Shown here: positions 7,486 to 16,962 of the stretch, one piece after another
How positions within the stretch are numbered: position 1 is the stretch's first letter
Layout: each line of letters opens with the position of its first letter
Program-made: the position numbers and the translations under genes
NCBI GenBank assembly: GCA_030248195.1
Contig: JASAND010030839.1
Span: forward strand, 1-64,000
Direction of reading: 5' to 3'
DNA length: 64,000 nucleotides
From: Trissonchulus latispiculum
Taxonomy: Eukaryota; Nematoda; Enoplea; Enoplida; Ironidae
Notes under the pieces: generated by a model
The model's input: only the letters and a program-made list of their open reading frames with translations
What the model was told of the DNA's origin: nothing
Database searches by the model: none

Positions 7486-8586
7486 CTAAATGACACTGTT
7501 CAATCTTCTTCTTGCTTTCTTATACTCTTGCTGACTCACAACTTGACCAAACTTTTGTGGCCAACCAAGCCAGCTAACACGAAACTGCTTCTTTCCACAC
7601 GGACGTGCTTTCAAAATTCTCTTGTTTTCCTGAGCATTAGATTCTACCTTTTGCAGTTCTTGCTCGTAGAAAGCCGTACTGATCGGATCTCCCAACATAT
7701 CAGTCAGATAGTATGTTGGTGGAGATGAGTTCAACCGGCCCGTTATCTCAAAATACTCATCTGACCAGTTTTGTGCAGCACTTTTCTCAAAGGAGGTTTT
7801 TCTTTTGCAAACTCTAACACAATCACCAAGCTGGAAAGCAAAGTTCACAGCTCTGTTAGCAATGACTTTTCCGTAGAGCTTCTTTCGCAGCTGTTCACTG
7901 GTTGATGCATTGACAGAGGATGGTGCTACTCCAGTAGTACTGTGGATTGTATTATTATAGGAGTGAACAACGTCTTTCAACAGCGGTATGTATCGCAGGC
8001 TGTTTCGGCTCGTTAGCAACCGGAATATTTTTCCTCTGAGAGTTCTAATAAACCTTTCAGCATAATTCGCCTTCATTGGGGCATTGGCCCAGAAGTGCTG
8101 TATTTTTCTTTTGTTTAGATACGAATCAAATAGTCCGCAAAATTCTGTTCCTCTGTCTGTTCTTACAGCTTTAGGAACTCTGGGAGCTGCGTCTAACAGG
8201 AGCTGTTGGAAAGCCTGTAGTGTTGCTTTTGATGTTTTCCGTCTCAGAGGATGTACAAACGCCATTCTGCTGAAAACGTCGATCGCTACAAGCAAGTAAC
8301 GATAGCCGTAGTTATGTCTGCTCAGCTTTAAGGCAAACATCAAGTCCAAATCCCACATTGCGTCGACACCAGCAACAATTACAGGTTTTCGTGCAAAACG
8401 CAATTTAACCGGTTTATGTAGTTGGTAGGCATGCTGTTCCTTCAGCCAGTCTGTGACCTGCTTCTTTGATACATTAATACCTCTGCGACGAGCCTCCAAG
8501 AATAACTTAGAAGAGGAATAGGACCCAGGTTGACGCACATCATAAAATATTTTAGACAGTTGTTTTTCCATCAGTTTATTAGCCAT
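7486..8586 (-). CDS. Polinton integrase (rve/DDE) with C-terminal chromodomain
   Basis: A retroviral-type integrase expected to insert the element. The frame is open 15 codons upstream (ATG at 8629-8631), but that extension is hydrophobic and unlike the family, so I choose ATG 8584-8586 (366 residues). An N-terminal helix-turn-helix part has Gly-Ser-Tyr-Ser-Ser and Val-Thr-Asp-Trp-Leu-Lys. Catalytic residues: Asp in Trp-Asp-Leu-Asp-Leu (79-81), Asp144 in Arg-Thr-Asp-Arg-Gly-Thr-Glu-Phe, and Glu177 in Asn-Tyr-Ala-Glu-Arg-Phe-Ile-Arg, giving a D-32-E spacing. The C-terminus has a chromodomain-like core (Phe-Arg-Val-Ser-Trp-Leu-Gly-Trp-Pro-Gln-Lys-Phe), a known chromatin-targeting module of Polinton and chromovirus integrases. 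No lesions. Confidence 0.94.
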   Translation of the reverse strand: MANKLMEKQLSKIFYDVRQPGSYSSSKLFLEARRRGINVSKKQVTDWLKEQHAYQLHKPVKLRFARKPVIVAGVDAMWDLDLMFALKLSRHNYGYRYLLVAIDVFSRMAFVHPLRRKTSKATLQAFQQLLLDAAPRVPKAVRTDRGTEFCGLFDSYLNKRKIQHFWANAPMKANYAERFIRTLRGKIFRLLTSRNSLRYIPLLKDVVHSYNNTIHSTTGVAPSSVNASTSEQLRKKLYGKVIANRAVNFAFQLGDCVRVCKRKTSFEKSAAQNWSDEYFEITGRLNSSPPTYYLTDMLGDPISTAFYEQELQKVESNAQENKRILKARPCGKKQFRVSWLGWPQKFGQVVSQQEYKKARRRLNSVI

Positions 8587-8634
8587 AAAACAAAACCACA
8601 CACTAACGACGCAAAGAAGGTACTGAAACATTGA

Positions 8635-9278
8635 CTACTTTTTAGCATTTTTTAACTCTTCTCTGACTTTGCCAAGAAGCTGACCAAGCATGTTGCGACC
8701 AGGATATTTAGTTGGATCAGCACACGCTGGCTCGTTCATAATCAAGCCATTTCCCCAAAAGAAGTCATATGGAGTTGCAAAGACGATCTTGGCATCTAAA
8801 CAAAAATGAAAATAGTCGCTATTTGACGGGTATAGTAGGGTTAATACAGGAGTTTACTACATACTTGCTAAACTATACCATTGAACAGTCCTTGTAAACA
8901 GTTTAACGTTCACCTACTTCCTGTCGACAGCAAAACCTTGGCCACATTCTTGTTCTGCTTAAACTTGGCCTTCAAAGCTTTCTCCATCATCTGCAAGGAC
9001 ACAGGTTCCCAATCAGCCCTATCCTGCAGTCCAGCCATGATTTCCTTGTACTTGCTTGGGGCATACTCCTTCATCACAGCTTCATGCAGATCGCTCCTTT
9101 CGTTGAAATGAGCTCTCTGCGCCTCCATGTACTGTTCCACTGTGCGTTATGTCATGCCATCGACTTCAAACGGGCAGATTTGAAAAGTGCTCAAAACACT
9201 CCAGCCGCTGTAAAAGACCAACAGGTCTTCTCCTGCTGCACTTTTCATCAATGTTTCATAGGCTAGGTTCATTGCCAT
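8635..9278 (-). pseudogene. NADAR-domain protein, two exons, one in-frame stop
   Basis: Exon 1 is 9278-8918, intron 8917-8796 (122 bp, GT at 8917/8916 and AG at 8797/8796 on the minus strand), exon 2 8795-8635. The joined length is 522 nt, an exact 174 codons, close to the usual 150-170 residues of a NADAR domain. Visible family marks: Val-Glu-Gln-Tyr-Met near residue 47, Ser-Thr-Gly at the splice junction, Tyr-Asp-Phe-Phe-Trp-Gly-Asn-Gly at 130-137, Pro-Gly-Arg-Asn-Met-Leu-Gly at 152-158, and Val-Arg-Glu-Glu near the end. A TAA at 9149-9147 (codon 44) interrupts the domain where the family has an aromatic residue. Known NADAR enzymes hydrolyse guanine-linked ADP-ribose or a riboflavin-pathway N-glycosidic bond. 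The gene lies between integrase and pseudokinase. An intron in a Polinton suggests capture of host genomic DNA. Confidence 0.85.
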
Positions 9279-9400
9279 CGCACAACCTATTTCAACGGAG
9301 TCAGAACTAAAACTGAAGTCGTAGGAAATTTACAGTTTTACCCTTAATTGTTTTGGCTAGAGATATAGATTAAATGTAAAAACCAAAATAAACTCACCAA

Positions 9401-10287
9401 TCAAACCAGAAGGTCAAGACCGTATGAATAGTCAACGCTGAACCAAGGATGAGAAACCAGATTGCGCATAGTCCAGCGCAGTTCAGGATTCTTTCGCAGA
9501 CAACTAGCCGTCAGCAGTTTCAACTCCAAGGCTAATGGTAAGTGCATAGGAAACATAACACGACTGTTTACAATGTGCCAACGTAAACTTCTATCCTGTG
9601 TAGCATAAAATGATATCTCCCTGTCGTCATTAGAAAAATTACGACGCCCATACTCCATACATCTGACCGACGAGCACTAAATGAAGGAAATTTGTCCGTT
9701 TGGAGTAGCTCTGGTGAGGCATAAGCAAGATGACGATATCGACTTTGAATCAGATCTGTGTCATCGTCCAAAACTCTGAGTTCGTCAAAACAGCATAATC
9801 GAATCTTTAACTTCGCCGGATCAGTGAAATGCCAATTTCCCAATTCAACATCAATCATTGTCAGACATGTCTCGTGAGCATAGGTCACAGCGCTGCACAT
9901 TTGTTTAAACAGCGTCCACGCGTATATTTCGGTAAACCTGTGTTGTCTTTTCAGCTCATCATTAACACTGCCATAGCATGGATCATATAGAAGTACAAAT
10001 CGCCCTTTCATTGGAGCACCACAGAATTGGACTATCTTAGCCGAAGGTAGGATTAACAGGTTCCTTGCATCTTTCAGTTTTTGTTGTACCTGCGTTTCCT
10101 CCTTAGATAGTTGTTCGTTCACATCCAAAAACCAAGACCAGTCTTCAGCATCAAACACCCATCCTGCTTTCAAAGCACCATTGTGAACCTCCTTTACAGG
10201 AATCTAACCACTTGCTAATTTCACTGCTTTGTGGAAATGTAATAGTGAGCCTGCCCCATCCAGTGTAAAGCAACCGCTGGTATCCAT
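9401..10287 (-). pseudogene. Tribbles-like pseudokinase, one stop and one frameshift
   Basis: The protein-kinase fold is clear in the C-lobe: Ala-Ser-Pro-Glu-Leu-Leu (APE), Ser-Asp-Val-Trp-Ser-Met-Gly-Val-Val (helix F), Asn-Pro-Glu-Leu-Arg-Trp and a closing His-Pro-Trp-Phe. The HRD-type catalytic loop reads Met-Ile-Asp-Val-Glu-Leu-Gly-Asn (144-151), with Asp and Asn kept but His, Arg and Lys lost. The DFG site (about 164-168) reads Leu-Cys-Cys-Phe-Asp. No glycine loop is evident. This combination and the activation-segment pattern are most like Tribbles pseudokinases. From ATG 10287 there is a TAG at 10206-10204 and a 1 nt deletion in a T run near 9607; restoring one base would make 296 codons exactly. 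No COP1-binding tail is visible. A degenerate active kinase of another family cannot be excluded. Confidence 0.75.
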
Positions 10288-10377
10288 GCTAACTAGCAGA
10301 CTGATTAGCTGCAACTTGGATTAAATCTTCCTATGTGAATGACCTTTTGCAAAAACGCTATGTATATATTCTAGGAA
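10288..10377. promoter_or_regulatory. Divergent promoter region, pseudokinase/PolB
   Basis: Ninety bp separate the start codons of two divergent genes. A TATA-like atgtatatattc lies at about 10359-10370, just 8 nt before the polymerase ATG, so it may serve a short-leader transcript or be coincidental. No other motif is clear. Confidence 0.35.
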
Positions 10378-13300
10378 ATGGCAGAGAACTTTCAACTTCA
10401 AACCGTGGCACAACCACTTCAAGGATATCTACGCCGTTATCAACTGCATCCACGAATTCAGTATTCAGATGTTAGCTGCTTCCTGAACGATGTCAAGCTG
10501 CTTCTGCGATTACTAATACGACGCAATCAAGTGGAGCTGGGAACTTTCAAGGCTCAACTTCGTCTTCAAGTAACGTTTGTCAAAAACACAGATGCAACGG
10601 CGAAACTGGAGGCATACTTTAACAGTGCTCAGCAAAGAGTATTGGCAGAAGATTCACCAAATCAGCCAATGACTGTATCCATGAGGCAATTGGAACAAAT
10701 GTTGATGAATTTCAGAAGAGAGGATCCGGTTGGATCGTTGACAGTGTTGACAAGTTAGAAATTCATATCGCTCGCTATATACCCCTGCAAGCAGGGTCCT
10801 ATATGTGCCTTCCTCCCAAACTGGCGGCTAAGAAAGCTATCATTAACCCGAAAAACAATCATGACGATTTGTGTTTTCTATGGTGCGTTCTAGCTGCTTT
10901 GTATCCATCTTCTCAACACCCTGAGAGAGTGGCACAGTATCGACCCTACTTGTCAACACTGAAGACATCTGGGCTGACTTTTTCCTTGCCTATATCAGAA
11001 ATCCCAAAATTCGAAGCTTTGAATGGCATAGCCATTAATGTATATAGCTACGACGGAGTTATTAACCCTATTCACATTTCCACAATTCAGAACGAACGTT
11101 GCCGTCTGAATCTGCTGTATTTATCTAACTCCCACAACTCTCATTATTGCCTCATCAAGGATATCAGTAGGCTTCTATATAGCCATACGACGCACAAGGA
11201 AAGAAAATATTTTTGCTACAGATGTTTGGCTTGCTGTACGACACAAGAACGTTTGACTGGGCATGAACTGGCATGCGATGCACTTGCCGAAGGAACGAAC
11301 ATAGAATTGCCAGTGGCTGTAAATGGGCAACCACCATGTCTTGAATTTGATCAGTAGAAGAAAACCCATCGGCTGCCGCTGGTGGTCTATGCTGACTTTG
11401 AGTGTTTTGTTGTTCCTATACAACTTGCTAGACCCTCCGTGGAAAACTCTTATACCGTGAATTATGCTAGACATATTCCTTGTAGTTTTGCCACTAGCGA
11501 TGTTTTCCAATGCTGCTGGAATGCCAATGTAGAATATGAGCCAACTACTGTCTACCGTGACGCAGATTGTATTGAAAAGTTTTTAGACTGTGTAATTGAA
11601 AAATCACAGCTTCATCAACTTCGGTTAGATGACCAGCAACGAAACTGTCGATTAGAAGGAAGCCAGAAACAAGAATATGATTCAGCAACAAATTACCATA
11701 TTTGTTGCAAGAAATTCCAACAGTGTGAAGAATGTCAGATGTTCTGGGAAACCCATGGTTCTACACCAAGAGACTAATGTTTTGTTTGTGAATCAATTGG
11801 CAAAGTACGAGATCATTGTCACCTATGTGGTGGATTCAGAGGTGCAGCTCATCAGCAATGCAACCTTTCGTATCAGCTGTCTCGTAATGTTGCCATTGTT
11901 ATTCATAACCTGCGTCGCTATGACAGTCATTTAATTATGCAAGGTATAGGGAGAGCTGCGAAACAACGCCATATCACAATTGGATGTATTCCCAAGGGTA
12001 TGGAAGACTATATAACGTTTTCGCTACGCCTAAAGCATAACAGCACTACGGCATCAGGAGTCGTATATAGTTACTGCATAAACTTTGTGGATTCGTTTCA
12101 GTTCCTTGCCAGTTCCCTTTCCAATCTGGTCCAATCTCTTTGCCAAGGAAACGGTAGCACATTTCCAGCTCTCGCAAAGGAGTTCCCATCACATGATCGT
12201 TTTAGCTTCTGTTACGGAAAGGTGTGTACCCGTACGAGTATGTGGATGGATGGCAAAAGTTCGAGGATACTGAGTTGCCTCACATAGATTCTTTCTTCAG
12301 TTCATTAACCGGGGAAACCATATCTCAAGCCGATTATGCGCATGCTTGTACAGTTTGGAATTCATTTCGCCTCCGCACACTTGGAGAATATCATGATCTG
12401 TATTTGAAATGTGATGTTTTGTTGTTAGCTGATGTGTTTGAAAACTTTAGGACTTTTGCTTTGAAGCACTTCCAGCTCGATCCACTTCACTATTTTACAT
12501 TGCCATCTTTCGCATGGTCTGCATGTTTAAAGTTGACAAACTCTAAACTTGATCTGCTGACTTCCATTGATATGTATACATTCTTTGAGACAGGAATTCG
12601 TGGTGGGGTCAGTTCTATTATGCACAGACATGCGAAAGCTAACAATCACATTGTTCAACCTGTCATCAGTAGTAATATTCTGCACAAACGTGGATCATAT
12701 ATTTGGATGCCAACAATCTCTACGGCTGGACTATGACCCAAAATTACCTGAAGGAAACTTTCAGTGGCTCAGCGATGAAGAAGCTGCCCGATTTGACGTG
12801 TGCTCTTTGGATGTTGACGGTGATGTTGGATACGTATTGGAAGTTGATTTGGAATATCCAGAAGAACTCCATGATAGTCACAACGATTATCCTCTAGCAG
12901 TGGAAAAGCTTGAGGTCACTGAAGATATGCTCTCTGCCCATAGCAAGTTAGTTCCGAATCTTCAGAAGAAGATTAACTACATTGTACATTTTAGAAACCT
13001 ACTTCAGTACGTGCAGCTTGGCTTGAAGGTGACAAAGATTCATCTGATTCTAAGCTTCAAACAGTCTGCATGGATGAGACCATACATCGAATTCAATGCA
13101 CAAATGAGGAAAGAAGCGAAAAGCGCCTTTGAAAAGGACCTGTTTAAGCTATTAAATAATGCCGTTTTCGGCAAAAGCATGGAGAATGTGCGCGCGTACG
13201 TTGACATAGAGCTTGTGACAAGTCCTAATCGCTTTCGCAAAGTAGTTGCCAGTCCAAGATATGAAGAAAGTGTTGATTTCGGCAATGAGTTGGTAGCTGT

Positions 13301-13918
13301 AAAGATGCGGCGAAAGAAGATACTATTGAATAAACCAATTTACGTTGGTTTCACCGTTTTGGACCTGTCAAAAATGCTCATGTATGAATTTCACTACAAT
13401 AAGTTTAGATACTTCTATGGAGATCGAGCTAAACTTTTGTTCACAGATACTGATTCTCTATGCTATCTAGTCACCAGCAAAAATATTTATGACGATATGG
13501 TTTCATTCTCCCACTGGTATGATACTAGCGATTACCCTCCTGACCACCCGCTTTTCAGTATTCAGAACAAGAAGGTAATGGGGAAATGAAAGATGAAACA
13601 GCCGGAATTCCAGTGACAGAATTTGTTGGTTTAAGATCGATAATGTACAGCTTAACGTTTGCCAATGATTGCAAGAAGCGCGCCAAAGGAATTTCCAAAG
13701 CAGTAGTGAAGAAAACCATTACACACAGCAATTATCTCGAAGCCATTGAAACTTAGCTCATCCAGTATCATCAGATTAATTCTATTCGAAGCAGTTTGCA
13801 CCGTCTGTATTCCACTGAAACTAACAAACGTTCTTTGACTGCGTTTGATGATCAGAGATTTATTTGTGATGATGGTGTGAGTACTTTCGCTTATGGGCAT
13901 TATGCATTAAAGCAGTAA
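10378..13918 (+). pseudogene. Protein-primed DNA polymerase B (pPolB), multiply broken
   Basis: The replicative polymerase of the Polinton. Motifs appear in order but in changing frames: Gly-Ser-Gly-Trp (about 10727), exonuclease I Tyr-Ala-Asp-Phe-Glu (about 11388), a Val-Arg-Asp-His-Cys-His zinc-type motif (about 11805), exonuclease II His-Asn-Leu-Arg-Arg-Tyr-Asp (about 11908), exonuclease III region with Cys-Asp-Val-Leu-Leu-Leu-Ala-Asp (about 12410), motif A Asp-Ala-Asn-Asn-Leu-Tyr-Gly-Trp (about 12705), motif B Asn-Asn-Ala-Val-Phe-Gly-Lys-Ser (about 13155), motif C Thr-Asp-Thr-Asp-Ser (about 13445), and a Gly-His-Tyr near the C-terminus. Eight lesions: frameshifts near 10715, 12220, 12705, 12745 and 13587; stops at 11355, 11775 and 13754. 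Palm residues survive but the gene cannot give one product. The 3.5 kb length is typical. Confidence 0.93.
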
Positions 13919-14220
13919 TCGGTTTAATAGTCTATTTGTCTGCCTTGCTCACACATTATAGTAGGTATCAATATTGAATTAAGTGTCAGTTAGGTAATAA
14001 TGCCTTGTTACATTTTTCAAACTGTGATTGCAATATTCAGTTGACCCTTAACACTCACTACTTTATAGGATACCATGATGAGAGCTCTGTTCTAAGTAAG
14101 CTCTGCTCACAATACCCAATTTTCGCTGACCATACTGCTTATTCGAGAGAGCTCTGTTCTGAGAAATCTATGCCCGCAATACCCAATTGTCCCAGAACCC
14201 CCATTTTCTAACTACTCCAA
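13919..14220. repeat. Polinton right flank with a two-copy tandem repeat
   Basis: No gene. Two diverged copies of a roughly 75 bp unit occur at about 14075-14140 and 14150-14205; each has gagagctctgttct followed by caatacccaatt. This would be the place for the right terminal inverted repeat, but its reverse complement is not found in 1-600. Confidence 0.5.
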
Positions 14221-14340
14221 TGTTACGTACAAATCCAGAAGTCGTACAAAACTAGTTTTGTATGAGTCCTTTTGTACAAAACTAGTTTTGTAGACGAGTG
14301 TCCGTATAATTCTAGTTATGGAGTACAAAACTGTTTCAAA
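14221..14340. repeat. Cluster of short palindromes tacaaaactagttttgta
   Basis: Palindromic acaaaactagttttgta occurs twice (near 14248 and 14276) with half-site variants alongside. The same motif recurs at 42247-42345 and 42893-42912, again next to long hairpins. This suggests a shared element family. Confidence 0.6.
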
Positions 14341-14429
14341 GAGTTACTACACGCATTTCCTCTATTTGTTAGCACAAGTATTCGTGAGTGATCTGTTTTT
14401 ATTTCTTGCTACACGATTCGCTATTGTGG

Positions 14430-14870
14430 CAGTCACCTGTAGCAAGAGCACATAATACATATGAGTATGACAAGCGTCATACGCCGTGTATTATTAGCTC
14501 GCTACATCCGATGCGCGCTATCGGCTGACCCCTCCATAAATCAGACCCCCTCACCCCGCCCCTGCACATGTACGGGGTCCAAACGGGGGATCGGACTCGT
14601 GCTTGTATATTTTGTACACTGATGTGTAAATTATACAAGCTTTAGACCCCATACACAAATTGGGCCCCCATCAAGCTTAACATGTAAATATATTAACCAG
14701 GCCCCGATCCCCCGTTTGGACCACGTACATGTATAGGGGGTCAAGGGGTAGGGTCGATTTATGGGGGGGGTGTCAGCCAATAGCGAGCAGACGATGTAGC
14801 GAGCTTGTAATACATAGCGCATGACGCTTGTCATACTCGTATGTTTCATGTACTCTTGCATGTACACAGT
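14430..14870. repeat. Foldback element with ~150 bp inverted arms
   Basis: The left arm (about 14450-14605; tgacaagcgtcatac, then gctcgctacat, then ccaaacgggggatcgg) is inverted at about 14705-14860 (ccgatcccccgtttgg, then atgtagcgagc, then gcatgacgcttgtcata). The loop is about 90 bp. No coding sequence. Probably a MITE/foldback insertion just outside the Polinton. Confidence 0.75.
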
Positions 14871-15434
14871 TGGTTATTCTTTCTGCAGAGACATCGCTTT
14901 GAAGCGCACTTCACTGTAAAAAAATTGCATAACAGTTATCTATTTTTTAGATAGGGAATTTGTGACATCCTAACTAATTAGATAACTGTTATCTATTAAT
15001 CTGGGATTGCAGCTATCCAGTCAAATTAGACGAAGGTTACCAATTTTTATAATATAACAATTATCCTAATTATTTAGTGCTTCATGATTCTAGATAAATT
15101 GATAACAGTTAGCTCAAATTCAATGATAAGCCCGACACCTAAAAAATGGATCACATTAAGCAGAATCAAGCTGAGAACTGTCTTTGATTTTGAATAACCA
15201 TTACCGTTAGTATGGATAGAAATTATCCATTCTTTTGCTTCGCAGTTATCTATATTAATCAGATTAGTACTATTCTGCTCTTGCCTGTCTTTATACAATT
15301 TTGTGGGAGGTGGCAGACGCACGCCCGTGCGTAACTTTCGCAAAACTTAACCGATTTGGTATAAATTTGGTATGGATTCATTCCAATACATTTCTGATCG
15401 ATCTGTAGCAAAATTTAAAATTTTTAAGTTTTCC
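14871..15434. other. AT-rich stretch with gataacagttatct-type repeats, no gene
   Basis: No gene is seen. It starts with cactgtaaaaaaatt (14916) and has several ataacagttatcta and gataactgttatct motifs. The same terminus and motifs occur inverted near 41640-41797, so these are two copies or halves of one dispersed element. Confidence 0.5.
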
Positions 15435-15703
15435 AAGGGGGGACCATTGCAGCCAAAAAATGTTGGTCTCCAATATTGCTAGAAAGTTGCATACAGGGTT
15501 TTCTGGGCCGCTGACCACGAATCTGAAACTGTTTTTTCGAACCAGCTTTTTGTTAGCTAGAAAAAGGCTGTTTTAAGCTTATATTTAGCCAACCAAAAGC
15601 TGGATCGAAAGACAGGTTTTCAAATTCGCGTTCAGCGATCCAGAAAACTCCTGTTTAGCAATATTGGAGACAAAATATTCTTGGTTCACCTTAGTCCCCC
15701 CAT
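15435..15703. repeat. Short foldback (MITE-like) with ~120 bp arms
   Basis: The left arm has aaggggggacc, ggtctccaatattgct, gttttctgg and gaaccagctttttg. The right arm (about 15590-15703) repeats these inverted (ccaaaagctgg, ccagaaaactcc, agcaatattggagac, tagtccccccat). About 270 bp in total, with no coding capacity. Confidence 0.7.
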
Positions 15704-16039
15704 AGAAAACAATCTTTTCTTGTCTCTTCTGTAGGCTGGCTGTCAGTTGTGGAATAGTCTGACAGAACAGCGGCAGCATTGTAAAGGAACAACAACATTT
15801 AATAATACAAACAAATGCAAACGTAAAATCATGACATTAAATAAAATGCAACGTCACTTGTGTTAGCTTAGTGACAGTTGATAGTTGTCATTCAAGGTTG
15901 ATAGCTTGAATTATTAGCAAGATCGCAATCTGAATTTTCCTTTTCCACGCGGAGGCGATAATGAATGAACAACAGAGCTCTGTGATCCAGCGTCAACTTC
16001 CAGTCAGTCTTAGCTAAATTAAAAGTTGTCATTGTCAAA
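15704..16039. other. No gene seen
   Basis: AT-rich DNA with short open frames only. I recognise nothing in it. Confidence 0.4.
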
Positions 16040-16345
16040 CTTATACAAACATTGGTTTTGGTTTGGGCGCAGAAAGTACCAAATTTTAATGATTTTTGAC
16101 CAAAAATTTCAAACCTTTCTCGGCTTCGCCAGAAGCCTTTGGTCTCAAATCGTCTTTTTTCATACAAAACAAAATTTTTGAGCACTTTTTAGCTAGGTTA
16201 TGACAGTATGTGTTGAAAACAGACAAATTCATCTGCATTTTTTGCGATTTTATATCACTTTAGGTTCTCCCACTCTTAGTTCCCCCCACTGGTTGGGGGG
16301 GGGGGCTCCCAGCCCCACCTTCTTCTCCTAAAATAACCCAGTAAA
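16040..16345. repeat. Dispersed repeat copy 1 (GCACTTTT...TTTAGC family)
   Basis: Related in the same orientation to about 29390-29680 and 30720-30990, and partly to 34140-34300. Shared order: aaattttaacgattttt, a cggctt..ccagaa segment, tttttgagcacttttagct, tatgacagtatatgtgg-like, gcattttttgcgattttag, then a C/G-rich patch. Non-coding. Confidence 0.55.
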
Positions 16346-16509
16346 TAGCAAACGAAAATGATTTGATTTTCCCTTGGGCAGTTACCTTGGCAGAAAGTAC
16401 ATGTAGCATATAGCATGTATATATAGCAACTGCAGACGGAAAGATCAATACAGAATCGAAGGGGTAAGCGGGGTGTCTGCCCCCCAGAAGAAGCCAGAAC
16501 GCAAACTAC

Positions 16510-16864
16510 TGTGAAGTTAGCACCGACAGGAAAGATATAAATTATATTTGAGTTGCTAAGCCTAAATGAATTTAGCATTATATTTCGACAAACGTTCAAT
16601 GATTTTACATTACTCTTGTCTAATTCCATAGGTCTGGTAGCTAATGATTGATATTCACCATATTGGGTAGTTGTAGGTTCAGTTGTGGTTGAGTAGCGAA
16701 TGGGTAAGGTTGGGTTCGAATATTTGGGGAGAATAGCTTTAATATTCTCGGGTAGGTCTTCTTGCTCTGTCGGCAGTTGCCGGATGTTTGGTTGTGCTCT
16801 GAATTTGTCAAAGTTTATGTGATTATTCGAAGTTTATATTTTGATGCTAATTCTGTCATCAAGT
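16510..16864 (+). repeat. LTR-like direct repeat, copy A
   Basis: About 355 bp starting tgtgaagttagcaccgacag and matching 28560-28918 at roughly 96%. Divergence begins after gtcatcaagt. It starts with TG and, if it ends at catca, with CA, as LTRs do. The copy at 28560 follows a polypurine tract. No primer-binding site is visible just downstream of this copy, and no target duplication was found. Confidence 0.55.
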
Positions 16865-16962
16865 CATTATGTATCGTCAGTATTTTGTTTTGTTAATTTT
16901 TGCCATTTTTGCTAATCATGATTCTTCTGTGCTTTATATGATTGCCTTAATTTTTGTTTATG

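Larger units (their letters stand above)
541..13918. mobile_element. Polinton/Maverick (adintovirus-like) element, decayed
   Basis: A self-synthesising DNA transposon with the diagnostic set: retroviral-type integrase, adenain-like protease, packaging ATPase, double-jelly-roll major capsid, penton-type minor capsid and protein-primed DNA polymerase B. Most genes run leftward; the polymerase and one unknown gene run rightward. The leftward structural genes are packed with 1-19 nt overlaps or gaps of a few nt, as in viral gene blocks. Span is about 13.4 kb, within the usual 13-20 kb. Polymerase and both cargo genes carry stops or frameshifts. Terminal inverted repeats and the 6 bp target duplication were not found, so coordinates cover genes only. 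The family call is firm; current mobility is very unlikely because replication would need a polymerase supplied elsewhere. Confidence 0.93.

Noticed and set aside
1..16000. Terminal inverted repeats of the Polinton
   Set aside because: I compared the region before 600 with the reverse complement of 13919-14220 and found no match. The nearby foldbacks at 14430 and 15435 are self-contained, so no Polinton boundary is claimed.
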